This document shows, one piece after another, positions 26,728 to 36,541 of a stretch of 64,000 nucleotides of DNA. The notes beneath the pieces are model-generated. The model was not told where the DNA came from, made no database searches, and saw only the letters and a list, made by a program, of their open reading frames with translations. Each line of letters begins with the position of its first letter. The first letter of the stretch is position 1. Made by a program: the position numbers and the translations under genes. Origin of the DNA: Vibrio sp. SNU_ST1 (GTDB lineage Bacteria; Pseudomonadota; Gammaproteobacteria; Enterobacterales; Vibrionaceae); NCBI RefSeq assembly GCF_030563405.1, contig NZ_CP130749.1, positions 1,054,001-1,118,000 of the forward strand. Reading direction: 5' to 3'.

Positions 26728-27108
26728 TTATACAGCTGCTTGTTTGCGTGACTCTTCTACCTGCTTAGCGCGCTTTTTAAGCGTCAACTTATCGCGGTAT
26801 GCAAACCAAACGTAAGTCACTACGACCAAGAAGAAAAGGTATGACAATGAGAAAATGAACGGCGATTGAATGATATCGTTTGAGATACCCCAAGAAACAC
26901 CGATAACGGTCACTGCAATTTTTGCAAAAAAGCCACACATCAATAGCATTAATGCCAACTGTGGGAAACGCGTGCTACGGAATGCCAGCCAGTAACAACT
27001 ACCAACTGCTAATGCCGCAATATAGAAGCCGAATAGGAAAGAGTGAATATGGTCAGCTGCCGCTACACCACCAGAAATTGACATCAATAAAATTAAAAAC
27101 AGTTTCAT
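26728..27108 (-). CDS. Conserved-looking four-helix membrane protein of unknown function
   Basis: A 126-aa protein with four hydrophobic segments at about 2-17, 23-45, 50-72 and 82-104, followed by a strongly basic cytoplasmic tail (KLTLKKRAKQVEESRKQ). The ATG is preceded by GAGGCGAG. The first segment could act as a signal anchor. I recognise no family motif. It stands alone between terminators and is transcribed away from the OFA transporter gene, sharing a 594-bp divergent upstream region with it. Confidence 0.75.
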   Translation of the reverse strand: MKLFLILLMSISGGVAAADHIHSFLFGFYIAALAVGSCYWLAFRSTRFPQLALMLLMCGFFAKIAVTVIGVSWGISNDIIQSPFIFSLSYLFFLVVVTYVWFAYRDKLTLKKRAKQVEESRKQAAV

Positions 27109-27702
27109 AATACTCGCCTCACCATAGGTTGGAAACGCATCCTTTCAAATTTGGAATCTCAGTTTGCGTACTATTTTCCCACTTTTTTTAGGCAACACAA
27201 CCCCTCAAATTGAACAAAATGTAAGCAAGGGTGCTAATAAAAATTTAAGTTAACAATCATTTAACATACTGTTTTTAATAAACCTCCGTTAACCCTTGTC
27301 TCATATAAAAAAAACGTCACTTCAATTTGTTTTGTTACACAAAATTAACCTTAGAAAATATTTAAAATAATTCGTAACTCTGTGATATCCGCACGGGATA
27401 CGTTGACAATCTGAAATGTGTATCGAAGAACCCCTTAAAAAATAAGCCCGCCACGCTAAAAAGAACAAAACAGAAAGGTATTAGACACAACTTCCAAACC
27501 AACAAAAAACAACCCATTAACAACTTTGAGTTTATTTACCAAAAACGGAAAAAGAGATTCCAATCACATTTTTATTGGTTATAATCCGCGCTCTTTTGCG
27601 CTATCTGTTGATAAACGCAAACTAATTTTTAAGAAACAATCACAATAACCCGTCTTTAGTTAAGTGGCTCACCACTTACCAACGACAAAACTGAGAATAA
27701 AA
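27109..27702. promoter_or_regulatory. Long divergent upstream region of the OFA transporter
   Basis: 594 bp of AT-rich sequence between a minus-strand membrane protein gene and the OFA transporter. A TATAAT at 27580-27585 is a good -10 candidate for the transporter, leaving a leader of about 110 nt. I see no strong hairpin, no riboswitch that I recognise and no small ORF with a ribosome-binding site. TGTGATATCCGCACGG near 27391 is only a partial CRP-like match. Confidence 0.5.
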
Positions 27703-28941
27703 ATGAGCAAGATTGATAAAGCATCACGTATCCTGCTAGCAGGCTTCTGTATCAACCTTTGTCTTGGCATCCTGTATGCTTGGAGTGTATTTAACAAGGC
27801 GCTAGTGACTGAAGCTGGTTGGAGTGCTGCTGAAGCATCTTCACCTTACGCTATTGCAACTATCACATTCTCTGTTTGTCTTCTTGTTGCAGGCATCCTA
27901 CAAGACCGTATGGGTCCACGTAAGATTCTTATCCTTGGTACAGCGCTTACTGGCCTAGGTATGATTGCTTCTGGTTTCGCTACGACTCCTATGATGCTAA
28001 ACCTAACGTTTGGCGTGATGACAGGTGCTGGTATCGGCTTCGGTTACGCATGTCTTTCTCCATCAGCAATGAAATGGTTCCATTCTTCTAAGAAAGGTAT
28101 GGTTAACGGTCTAATCGCTGCAGGCTTCGGTCTTGCTGCTATTTACCTAGCACCACTAACTTCTGCGCTAATCGATAGCATGGGTATCCAAACAAGCTTT
28201 ATGATTCTTGGTGTTGGTGTACTTGCAATCGCAGTACCTCTGGCGGCAACAATCAACAACCCACCAGCGGATTACACGCCAGCTGAGCCTAAAGTAAAAG
28301 AAGGCCAAGCACCTAAAGCGGTTAAGAAAACTGAAGACCTAACATGGAAAGTAATGCTGAAGACTCCTCAGTTCTATTCTCTATGGATCATGTACGCATT
28401 TGCTGCTTCTGTTGGTCTTATGATCATCGGTAACATCACTACGATTGCTAGCGTTCAAGCGAACCTACCAAACGCGGTTTACCTAGCGTCTATCCTTGCT
28501 GTATTCAACTCAGGCGGTCGTGTTGCTGCAGGTATGCTTGCAGATAGAATCGGTGGCGTACGTACTCTACTTCTAGCGTTCATCCTTCAAGGCGCTAACA
28601 TGGCTCTATTCGCTACGTTCAACTCTGAATTCACGCTAATCATTGGTACGGCTATCGCAGCTGTTGGTTACGGTACGCTTCTAGCAGTATTCCCAACACT
28701 AACTGCTGAGTTCTACGGTCTGAAAAACTACGGAACTAACTACGGCGTGCTTTACACTGCATGGGGTATCGGTGGTGCTATCGGTGCTGCGGTTGTTGGT
28801 TACTCAATGACGAATGGCGAAGGTTACGGCCTAGCTTACACAATCTCTGCTGCTATGATGGCCGTGTGTATTGTTCTAGCTATCGTGACTAAACCAATCT
28901 CAGAAGCGAAAGCAACAGAACTTAAGCAAGCAAGCGCTTAA
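27703..28941 (+). CDS. MFS transporter, oxalate:formate antiporter (OFA) family
   Basis: A 412-aa inner-membrane carrier with 12 predicted helices. The N-terminal half contains NLCLGILYAWSVF, the hallmark first helix of OFA-family proteins, and the MFS motif LQDRMGPRK. A charged central loop (about 200-225, rich in Lys and Pro) separates the halves, and the second half has MLADRIGGVR. OFA members carry small organic acids such as oxalate, formate, lactate or pyruvate; the substrate here is not determined. The frame extends upstream to 27664, but the ATG at 27703 gives the normal N-terminus. Confidence 0.88.
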   Translation: MSKIDKASRILLAGFCINLCLGILYAWSVFNKALVTEAGWSAAEASSPYAIATITFSVCLLVAGILQDRMGPRKILILGTALTGLGMIASGFATTPMMLNLTFGVMTGAGIGFGYACLSPSAMKWFHSSKKGMVNGLIAAGFGLAAIYLAPLTSALIDSMGIQTSFMILGVGVLAIAVPLAATINNPPADYTPAEPKVKEGQAPKAVKKTEDLTWKVMLKTPQFYSLWIMYAFAASVGLMIIGNITTIASVQANLPNAVYLASILAVFNSGGRVAAGMLADRIGGVRTLLLAFILQGANMALFATFNSEFTLIIGTAIAAVGYGTLLAVFPTLTAEFYGLKNYGTNYGVLYTAWGIGGAIGAAVVGYSMTNGEGYGLAYTISAAMMAVCIVLAIVTKPISEAKATELKQASA

Positions 28942-28966
28942 TTCAGTTCTCGATTGATTAAAATCG

Positions 28967-28997
28967 AAAGAGCTTAACCTTAGGGTTAGGCTCTTTT
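28967..28997 (+). terminator. Terminator after the OFA transporter
   Basis: AAAGAGC, TTAACC / GGGTTA and GGCTCTTT make an interrupted stem followed by TTTT. It begins 26 bp after the stop codon. Confidence 0.8.
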
Positions 28998-29017
28998 TGT
29001 ATCAAGCGACTAACCCA

Positions 29018-29210
29018 TTGACGATAGAAACCACTCCTCAGCTCTCCCCTACTTATATACCTCGACAACTTCAATCGATTGGTCGAACACGCTCAAACAC
29101 TCTATCCAGATCTGCTGAGTGACGATGAATGCCGTTGGTTGTCTGAATACAAATGTCTTTCGGTTACTCAGTACCATCAAGTTCTTGTCTACAAAACTGT
29201 CAGAACATGA
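29018..29210 (+). pseudogene. Decayed N-terminal remnant of a VRR-NUC domain nuclease gene
   Basis: Within the 323-bp gap between the OFA transporter and cti, one frame from 29018 reads TIETTPQLSPTY. A one-base shift near 29055 then leads into YLDNFNRLVEHAQTLYPDLL, continuing SDDECRWLSEYKCLSVTQ before degenerating to a stop at 29208-29210. This is the N-terminal region of the FAN1-like VRR-NUC proteins widespread in vibrios. The nuclease domain itself is absent. One inserted base and a 3' truncation therefore explain it as a relic. The identification rests on my recognition of the N-terminal pattern only. Confidence 0.6.
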
Positions 29211-29264
29211 GCTTTTTCAATCATTTTCGATATAATTAGAGAAAATGCCTAATCTTTAATACGT

Positions 29265-31619
29265 ATGAATTTGAAAAAACTCTTCATTTTAGCTTTTGTT
29301 AGCGTCTTCTCAGGTTGTGCCGTCTACGCGGGGTTGAACTTCGATCAGCTCTTTGGTGAACAACAAGTCCGTGATCGCCAAGCGCCTATTCTTTCATCTC
29401 AAGCACAGCATTTCATTGACGAAGTAAAGCCTATCATTGATAACCGCTGTGTAGTTTGCCACGCTTGTTATGATGCACCTTGCCAACTAAAAATGTCTTC
29501 AGTTGAGGGCATCGACCGAGGTGCGAGTAAGGCACTCGTTTATCAAGGCACCCGTTTAACCGCCTCAGCCCCTACCCGCTTGTTTGAAGACGCTTTAACC
29601 ACACAAGAGTGGCGTGATGCGGATTTTCATCCAGTGCTGAACGAGCGTATGCAGAATTCAACGGCTAACCTTGATGCTGGACTTGTTTCTCGTATGTTGA
29701 TGCAAAAAGAAAATCATCCTTTACCTGATCAGACCCAGCTTGAAGGTTTCGACTTTTCAACCGATCGCGACCAACAGTGTCCAACGATTGAAGAGTACGC
29801 TCAATACGAAAGAGATTACCCGACGTGGGGAATGCCTTATGGAATGCCGAACTTAGATAAAACGGAATACGCGACTTTGATGAGCTGGTTGGAAAATGGC
29901 GCGTTAATGAACGACCATATTCCACTGAATGATGCGGAACAAGAGCTCGTTGATATCTACGAGCGCTTTCTCAATAAGAACGATAATAAAAGCCAACTTT
30001 CAGCACGTTATATCTATGAACATCTGTTTCTATCACACCTCTACTTCTCTGATTTAGCTCAGCCAACACGCTTCTTCACCTTGGTTCGTTCTGCGACGCC
30101 TCCAGGTGAAGCGGTTCAACGCATCACGACTCGTCGACCTTATGACGATCCAAAAGTGGATCGGGTTTATTATCGCCTGATTCCAGAGCAAGGCACCATC
30201 GTCCACAAAACACACATGCCTTTCGCATTAAATGAAGAACGCCTGAACAATTGGAACACATGGTTTGTTGAGGCTCGTTACGTGGTCAAACAGCTTCCTA
30301 GCTACGCCATTGATGTCGCGGCTAATCCAATGACTTCGTTTGAAGCACTGCCGGTGAACTCACGCTTCCATTTCATGTTAGACAATGCGCAGAACACCAT
30401 CATGGCCTTTATCAAAGGTCCAGTGTGCCGTGGGCAGCTCGCACTTAACGTAATAAATGATCGATTTTGGGTGGTATTCATCGATCCTGACAAAGCGGAC
30501 CTACCTGAAATCAATCAATTTTACGCCAGCCAAAAGCAAAATCTAAAGCTACCTAGTGAACTAGAAAGCAACGCTGTCCCAGTGACCAGCTGGGTGAGCT
30601 ACGCGAAACAACAAGCACGATACCTAAATGCGAAATCAGACTTCACTAATAAATGGTTTGAGAGCGGAGTAAACCTAGACACTGACATCATTTGGGATGG
30701 TAACGGTACCAACCCTAATGCAGCCCTTACCATCTTTAGACATTTTGATAGCGCTTCAGTTGTTCAAGGCCTGGTTGGCCCACAACCCAAGACAGCGTGG
30801 ATTCTTGATTACACTCTTCTCGAGCGTATTCATTACCTTCTTGTAGCTGGCTTTGATGTATACGGTAACTTTGGTCATCAACTCATTACTCGTATGTTCA
30901 TGGACTTCTTACGCCTTGAAGGCGAAAGTAACTTCTTAACCCTTCTTCCTAAAGATGTTCGACATGTTGAACATTCAAGTTGGTATAAAAACCAAAGTGC
31001 TCAATTGAGTGACTACTTACAGCGAAACATTGCACCTTTTGATCAGCCAATAAGCGTGGTTTATAAAACAGCCGATCCTAAACGTGAACTGCTTAATATG
31101 ATCAAAGATAGGCTCACGCCCATCCTCAATAATCGCTTTGATATTGTTGAAACGGGTTTTGGTAAAGAGAGTGAAGCGCTGCTTAAGCAAGTGAATTTGA
31201 TTAAGGGTGAAGGGTTACGTCATATACCTCAATTAGTAATGATCATGATTGAAGGCAAAAACGGTGAAGAACAGTTGTTTACCATGATTCACAACAACGC
31301 TCACAGCAACATTTCAAGCATGTTTAATGAAGAGGATAACCGAGATTACGCCAATGATGACTTAACGCTGGTAAGAGGCGTTGTGGGTAGCTACCCTGCC
31401 GCTTATCTGTCATTAACGGAAAGCGAGATACCGACCCTGGTTAAGACACTGCAAAGCTTGAACACAGAAGAAGACTACGTGGCACTACTGGATAAGTTTG
31501 CAGTACGACGCAGCTCGCCCGAGTTCTGGCCGTTCAGCGACCGAGTTCATCGTTGGTATCAACAAGATCAACCGATTGAGTTTGGTTTATTGGATTACAA
31601 CCGCTTTGAAAATAGATAG
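29265..31619 (+). CDS. cti: Fatty acid cis/trans isomerase (cytochrome c-type)
   Basis: A 784-aa periplasmic enzyme that converts cis-unsaturated membrane fatty acids to trans, stiffening the membrane under heat or solvent stress. It has an N-terminal signal sequence (residues 1-22, with GC at 17-18 resembling an imperfect lipobox). The haem-binding motif CVVCH (Cys62, Cys65, His66) is followed by a second Cys pair (CYDAPC). The long remainder matches the Cti family in length, with WGMPYGMPNLDKTEY around residues 188-202. It is monocistronic and isolated by a terminator downstream. The promoter lies in the preceding gap that also holds the VRR-NUC remnant. Confidence 0.9.
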   Translation: MNLKKLFILAFVSVFSGCAVYAGLNFDQLFGEQQVRDRQAPILSSQAQHFIDEVKPIIDNRCVVCHACYDAPCQLKMSSVEGIDRGASKALVYQGTRLTASAPTRLFEDALTTQEWRDADFHPVLNERMQNSTANLDAGLVSRMLMQKENHPLPDQTQLEGFDFSTDRDQQCPTIEEYAQYERDYPTWGMPYGMPNLDKTEYATLMSWLENGALMNDHIPLNDAEQELVDIYERFLNKNDNKSQLSARYIYEHLFLSHLYFSDLAQPTRFFTLVRSATPPGEAVQRITTRRPYDDPKVDRVYYRLIPEQGTIVHKTHMPFALNEERLNNWNTWFVEARYVVKQLPSYAIDVAANPMTSFEALPVNSRFHFMLDNAQNTIMAFIKGPVCRGQLALNVINDRFWVVFIDPDKADLPEINQFYASQKQNLKLPSELESNAVPVTSWVSYAKQQARYLNAKSDFTNKWFESGVNLDTDIIWDGNGTNPNAALTIFRHFDSASVVQGLVGPQPKTAWILDYTLLERIHYLLVAGFDVYGNFGHQLITRMFMDFLRLEGESNFLTLLPKDVRHVEHSSWYKNQSAQLSDYLQRNIAPFDQPISVVYKTADPKRELLNMIKDRLTPILNNRFDIVETGFGKESEALLKQVNLIKGEGLRHIPQLVMIMIEGKNGEEQLFTMIHNNAHSNISSMFNEEDNRDYANDDLTLVRGVVGSYPAAYLSLTESEIPTLVKTLQSLNTEEDYVALLDKFAVRRSSPEFWPFSDRVHRWYQQDQPIEFGLLDYNRFENR

Positions 31620-31750
31620 TAAAAATAGAGTCAGCGAATAGCCTTGCTTATAGCTCTTAAGCTTTATCTATAGCTATTGAGCTTTGGCTTTAAGCCGAGA
31701 TTACTTTTGAATGGTTAGCCTTTCTTAAAAAACACGGGTATAGACGCGAT

Positions 31751-31791
31751 AAAAAAGTCCTCTGACGAACATTCGCCCAGAGGATTTTTTT
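31751..31791. terminator. Bidirectional terminator between cti and torS
   Basis: TCCTCTG and CAGAGGA pair around a 13-nt loop, flanked by AAAAAAG upstream and TTTTTTTG downstream. It lies between the convergent cti and torS genes and has U-runs in both directions. Confidence 0.82.
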
Positions 31792-31834
31792 GTTTTACTG
31801 ATTCGGGCGTGTTGAGCAAAATAGACTCACACCA

Positions 31835-34800
31835 TTAAGCGGAAACATATGGAATGAGAGCCTCTAACGAGTCTTTAACCAATTCAGATAAAGCTTGGTC
31901 GTTATCTCTGTACCGCAATAGTGGCTCTTCACTTGCTTCAATGCCCTGACACAAGCGGTACAGCGCTGACAGACCTAAGCTACCCGCAGACCCTTTGAGT
32001 TTATGCGCCAAAGACTTCACTTCTCGTCCATTATCGGCCTCGCTCGCCTCGGCTAATTCATTCAAGGTAAGATTACTGCTCTCCTCGAACAGCACAACAA
32101 TCTGTTTCATTTTCTCTAACCCAAGAATCGATAGGTCACTCTCTATCACTTTGGAATCAATCAATTTCACCGGAGCATCTCCTTCATCTTGGGAATTAGT
32201 TGTCGTCGTGCGCCTAGCTAAAACATCAGCCATCAGCGTAGAGTGCAGTGGGTCACTGTCACTCTTAATACCGCGATTGTAGTTTTGCTTACAAACAGCA
32301 TCGTTCGGGTCAGGCTGTGGTAACAACAGTGCTTTACCATCGAGTTGAGTAACGATGAGCTGAGAAAGAGCCTCTTTCTCCAACGGTTTAGGCAAGAAAC
32401 CATCGAACCCTGATGCTAAATAGCTCTCTACTTCTTCATTGAATACATGCGCCGACACCGCCACCATAGGAGGTATATTTAGCGGCTCAGCCGTGGACGT
32501 TTGTTCTAGAATCGCTTTTAGCTGCTGAATCAACTCTACGCCATCACAGTCTGGTAGATTAATGTCTACGAGTGCGATATCGAACGCTTGCTCACTGAAT
32601 ATAGCTCTGGCCTCTTCCCCTGTTGTCGCCATCACAACGTCATGGCCTAGGTTATTCAGAAATCCTTCAGCAACAATGCAGTTAACAGGATTATCTTCAA
32701 TCAACAGTACTTTGGCACGGATACAAGCTTCAATAATCGGTGCTTTCATTTCAATCTTCTCACCCGCGAACAAAGGTACTGAGAACCAAAATTGGCTCCC
32801 TTCACCTTCTTCGGAATGAACCCCAATATCACCGTTCATTGCCTGCATGATACTTTTGCTGATCGCTAGTCCGAGCCCAGTGCCGCCGGTTTTATTGCGA
32901 CCACTACCGGTTTGGGTGAATGCATCAAACAGACAAGCTTGCTCTTTGCTATCAATGCCAACCCCCGTGTCTGATACTTCAAACATCACTCGATTTTCAT
33001 CTTCTATATCTAAGCTGATAAAGATATCGACTGAGCCTGTTTCAGTAAACTTAATCGCATTGCCAACCAGATTGTTCAAAATTTGGCTGATTCGTGTTAC
33101 ATCACCACGCCAATAACGTTGCACGTTACTTTCAATATGGAAATCGAAATTAAGTTTCTTCTCAGCAGCACGTCCCTCCATTAGTTGGTAGGTATCTTTA
33201 ACCATTTGGTAGAGATCAAACGAAGCCGTGCGTATTTCTAAATGCCCCGCTTCTATCTTTGAATAATCAAGCACGTCATTCAAAATGGCGAGAAGATTCT
33301 TGCCGCTGCGGTTAATGATATCGGCATAACCCGATTGCAAAGGATCTAGCCCAGTATCTTTAAGTAATCGAGCCGTACCTAACACACCATTCATCGGTGT
33401 TCGTATTTCATGACTCATCGTCGCTAGGAAGGCGGACTTAGCACGGCTTGCTTGTTCTGCGGCATTACGAGCCTTAGCGTGATTTTCCACCTCGACATTC
33501 AACTTCTCATTGGTTTTTTGCAGCTGATAAGTTCGGTCGGTGACCAATTCTTCTAAGTGCTCTTTATGTTCTTCGAGCTCACGTTTCGCCTTCGCTTCTC
33601 CAACGGCAACCACTTGTAGCGCCTGAGCCGTGTTTCTCGCTGTAATAATAGCCTCACCCATATGAGCCAGTTCATCATTCCCTTTAACCGAGATATCGAT
33701 ATTCAGACGCCCCTGAGCGATAGACATCAAAGCTGAAGAGTATTCAGTAAGACGTTTAACCACCGAGATATAAACAACTCGCCACACAATAACGGCAACG
33801 ATAACCAAGCCAATAACCGAAATCACCGACAACGACCATTGAGCTAGATTTAGCGTGCTAGTCAGCTCATCAACCGCTTTTTTGGTACTTAGATTCGAAT
33901 CATCGATCAATTGGTTAACCGTTGTATTCAGTTGCGAAAACAGCTCCAGCGTATTTTGCATCAGAAATTCAGATTTTTTGGTGTTCTCATATTGTTCTAG
34001 CGATATATCGAACACAACTTGGCGTTTTCTTAATTCTTCAAGAAGCTGAGACATCTGCGCTGAACGAGTCGGATCTTCGACCGCTTTAACACGGCGCGCC
34101 ATAATTCTTAGATTAGATTCAAACTCAGATTGGATTTGATGAATACGTTCAACGTTAGTAACAGTCTGCGTTTCTTCAATTTGATTAAGCATTTTGTACG
34201 CCAACAAATGTAATTCATGCAAGCGTTCAGACAAATCAAGGTCAACCTCAACAAGCGCATCTAAGGCTTGGTAGGCTTTATCAGTTTGCTTGGTTTCTAG
34301 TAGATCATAAATGTGCGTAACGTTGGCAACTGCGATGGTGGCCGTGTTCAACACTTGGGTTCGGGTTAGCTGCTCTAGCTCTTCCGCAAGTAGACGCATC
34401 TCTTCAACACGAGAAGACAGTTCCTTGTTTAACCAAAGCTTACGTTCAACTGACACGCCCAACTCAGCCAGTGTATTAATAACACTTTGGACATTGTTTT
34501 CGAGTTTATTAAGAAGTTGGGAATCAAAGCTGTCGACGCCAAGTTCTTTGATATGCTGAAGAAGCGACTCAAGTTGACCGAACAACATAGTGCCCGCCTC
34601 TTTTCTTTCTGCTTCATTTCTCGCATTAGAAAGTGTTTGTACAGACGAAATAATACGGTTACTTAACTCAGACACTTGACGAGCTTCGATCATGGCAGGA
34701 AGAGCAGAATCGACGACGTTTCTTTCAGTCTTTGCTACAAAGCTAAAACCAGAAACACCGATCAATGCAGACAATAAAACCAACAGGGCCATCACTAAGA

Positions 34801-34846
34801 ATGAGGCCAGTAGCTTGCGTCCAATACTCGCTGAAGCTAACAACAT
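31835..34846 (-). CDS. torS: Hybrid sensor histidine kinase TorS
   Basis: A 1003-aa inner-membrane tripartite kinase, in E. coli the TMAO sensor that works with TorT and TorR. The first helix (about 12-32) is followed by a periplasmic four-helix-bundle sensor (about 35-330) and a second helix (about 333-357). HAMP (about 357-410) and a coiled coil (about 415-465) lead to HisKA with SHEIRTPMNG (His479), then HATPase (about 590-705), receiver (Asp761 in LVDINLPDCDG) and a C-terminal Hpt domain (His948 in AHKLKGSAGSLG). All phosphorelay residues are intact. It diverges from torT, separated by 92 bp. No torR or torCAD lies in the window. Confidence 0.93.
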   Translation of the reverse strand: MLLASASIGRKLLASFLVMALLVLLSALIGVSGFSFVAKTERNVVDSALPAMIEARQVSELSNRIISSVQTLSNARNEAERKEAGTMLFGQLESLLQHIKELGVDSFDSQLLNKLENNVQSVINTLAELGVSVERKLWLNKELSSRVEEMRLLAEELEQLTRTQVLNTATIAVANVTHIYDLLETKQTDKAYQALDALVEVDLDLSERLHELHLLAYKMLNQIEETQTVTNVERIHQIQSEFESNLRIMARRVKAVEDPTRSAQMSQLLEELRKRQVVFDISLEQYENTKKSEFLMQNTLELFSQLNTTVNQLIDDSNLSTKKAVDELTSTLNLAQWSLSVISVIGLVIVAVIVWRVVYISVVKRLTEYSSALMSIAQGRLNIDISVKGNDELAHMGEAIITARNTAQALQVVAVGEAKAKRELEEHKEHLEELVTDRTYQLQKTNEKLNVEVENHAKARNAAEQASRAKSAFLATMSHEIRTPMNGVLGTARLLKDTGLDPLQSGYADIINRSGKNLLAILNDVLDYSKIEAGHLEIRTASFDLYQMVKDTYQLMEGRAAEKKLNFDFHIESNVQRYWRGDVTRISQILNNLVGNAIKFTETGSVDIFISLDIEDENRVMFEVSDTGVGIDSKEQACLFDAFTQTGSGRNKTGGTGLGLAISKSIMQAMNGDIGVHSEEGEGSQFWFSVPLFAGEKIEMKAPIIEACIRAKVLLIEDNPVNCIVAEGFLNNLGHDVVMATTGEEARAIFSEQAFDIALVDINLPDCDGVELIQQLKAILEQTSTAEPLNIPPMVAVSAHVFNEEVESYLASGFDGFLPKPLEKEALSQLIVTQLDGKALLLPQPDPNDAVCKQNYNRGIKSDSDPLHSTLMADVLARRTTTTNSQDEGDAPVKLIDSKVIESDLSILGLEKMKQIVVLFEESSNLTLNELAEASEADNGREVKSLAHKLKGSAGSLGLSALYRLCQGIEASEEPLLRYRDNDQALSELVKDSLEALIPYVSA

Positions 34847-34938
34847 AAACTCTAAACCTTAAAACGTTCTTCTTTACCCATGCAGAATACGCTATATTTT
34901 GCAGTGTTTCTTATCTAAAACCAATAAAACGGCAATTC

Positions 34939-35967
34939 ATGCTATCTAGACCTATAACTTCAAAAATTCTTCTCTCATTACTAGCATCAGTCACCACTGT
35001 AGCAAGTGCTAGTGAGCCTTTGAGCCCAATAAAATCGTCAGAAGCCACATCACAAAAAGAAAAAATTTGTGCCATTTATCCGCACTTAAAAGACTCTTAT
35101 TGGTTATCTGTTAACTACGGAATGGTCTCAGAAGCAGAAAAGCAACAAGTCGAACTTAGAGTTTTGGAAGCTGGCGGTTACCCCAACGTAGCCAAACAGG
35201 CCTCACAACTGGTGCTTTGCACGCAATGGGGGGCTGATGCCATTATTTTAGGCACAGTTTCGCCTGACGCTTACCATGAGAACCTGACCAACTGGGTCGG
35301 AGCAACCCCTGTGTTTGCCACAGTCAATGAGTTAACCGTCAATAAAGAGCAACAAAGAGTATTAAAAGGCACGGTCGGTGTCGACTGGTATCAAATGGGC
35401 TTCCAAGTCGGAGAGTTTTTGTCGAAAAGACATCCAAAAGGGTCAGGAGAAACACCTATCGCCCTATTACTTGGCCCACAAGCAAGCGGTGGCACTAAGC
35501 CTGTGGCTCTTGGGTTTTATGATGCAATCAAATCGAGCGATATCAAAATCGCGATCAGCTATTGGGCCGACAACGATAAAGAACTGCAAAGAAACTTGGT
35601 ACAACAAGTCATCGAACAACCGGATATTCACTATATTGTCGGAAGTGCGGTCGCGATTGAAGCTGCGATAAGTGAACTAAGAGCTGCGGGTAAAACCAAA
35701 GACATTGGGTTAATTTCAAGCTACTTAAGTCACGGAATCTACCGCGGCTTGCTTCGTAACAAAGTGCTTTTTGCACCAACAGATAAAATGGTTGAACAAG
35801 GTCGCTTGTCGGTAAAGCAAGCCACCAATTACTTGCGTGGTCAACCTTATGAAAAACATAGTGCACCCATGATTGAGGCACTGACACCAGCAACACTCAA
35901 AGATCAAATTATCGCTGACTCATTGTCACCTTCTGAGTTTCGCCCGGTATTCAGTGTGAATCCTTAG
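34939..35967 (+). CDS. torT: Periplasmic TMAO-binding sensor protein TorT
   Basis: A 342-aa periplasmic protein with a signal peptide (about 1-24, cleavage near ASA-SE). It has a type I periplasmic-binding-protein fold like the ribose-binding family. KICAIYPHLKDSYWLSVNYG at the domain start and GVDWYQMGFQVGEFL in the centre are typical of TorT. It binds TMAO and presents it to TorS at the periplasmic face. It diverges from torS, forming the usual partner pair. The downstream gene mgsA is 60 bp away with its own ribosome-binding site. Confidence 0.92.
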   Translation: MLSRPITSKILLSLLASVTTVASASEPLSPIKSSEATSQKEKICAIYPHLKDSYWLSVNYGMVSEAEKQQVELRVLEAGGYPNVAKQASQLVLCTQWGADAIILGTVSPDAYHENLTNWVGATPVFATVNELTVNKEQQRVLKGTVGVDWYQMGFQVGEFLSKRHPKGSGETPIALLLGPQASGGTKPVALGFYDAIKSSDIKIAISYWADNDKELQRNLVQQVIEQPDIHYIVGSAVAIEAAISELRAAGKTKDIGLISSYLSHGIYRGLLRNKVLFAPTDKMVEQGRLSVKQATNYLRGQPYEKHSAPMIEALTPATLKDQIIADSLSPSEFRPVFSVNP

Positions 35968-36027
35968 TGCTATATTGACTAAATAACTCAAAACAATAAA
36001 AACGAATCAATCATTTAGGGAACATCC

Positions 36028-36483
36028 ATGCAAAAAACGACGCGTACTATGCCAACGCATAAGAATATCGCTTTGGTCGCTCATGACCATTTCAAACCTG
36101 AGCTACTAAGATGGGTCAAAGAGAACAAAGAAAAACTACAAAAGCACTTCCTTTATGCAACGGGCACGACAGGTTCTCTACTCAGTAAAGAAACAGGCTT
36201 AGCGATTAAGAGCATGATCAGCGGCCCCATGGGCGGAGATCAGCAACTTGGTGCGCTTATCTCTGAAGGCAAGATCGATATGATGATTTTCTTCTGGGAC
36301 CCATTGAATGCTGTACCACACGACCCGGACGTAAAAGCACTGCTTCGTATCGCAAGTGTTTGGAACATCCCTGTAGCCACCAACCGCGCTACCGCTAACT
36401 TCCTGTTTAACTCTTCACTGCTTGAAGAAGAAGTGATCATTGAGATTCCAGACTACGAAGCATACTTGGCAGAACGCACATAA
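36028..36483 (+). CDS. mgsA: Methylglyoxal synthase
   Basis: A 151-aa cytoplasmic enzyme that converts dihydroxyacetone phosphate to methylglyoxal and phosphate, a glycolytic overflow route. Phosphate-binding and catalytic segments are complete: VAHDHFKPEL near the N-terminus, ATGTTGSL (about 45-52), the catalytic SGPMGGDQQ (about 65-73) and FFWDPLNAVPHDPDVKAL. Length equals the E. coli enzyme (152 aa). TAGGGAA precedes the ATG. It stands alone after torT. Confidence 0.96.
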   Translation: MQKTTRTMPTHKNIALVAHDHFKPELLRWVKENKEKLQKHFLYATGTTGSLLSKETGLAIKSMISGPMGGDQQLGALISEGKIDMMIFFWDPLNAVPHDPDVKALLRIASVWNIPVATNRATANFLFNSSLLEEEVIIEIPDYEAYLAERT

Positions 36484-36541
36484 TCACACGTTAAATTAGC
36501 CCTTTACTGAACACACTAAAGAGCCTGCATTATGAACTGCC

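Noticed and set aside
27391..27407. A CRP site in the OFA transporter upstream region
   Set aside because: TGTGATATCCGCACGG matches only the left half (TGTGA) well; the right half diverges from TCACA.
31620..31750. Repeated TATAGCT/TTAAGCTTT motifs after cti as a repeat array
   Set aside because: The copies are short, irregular and AT-biased, and no period is constant.
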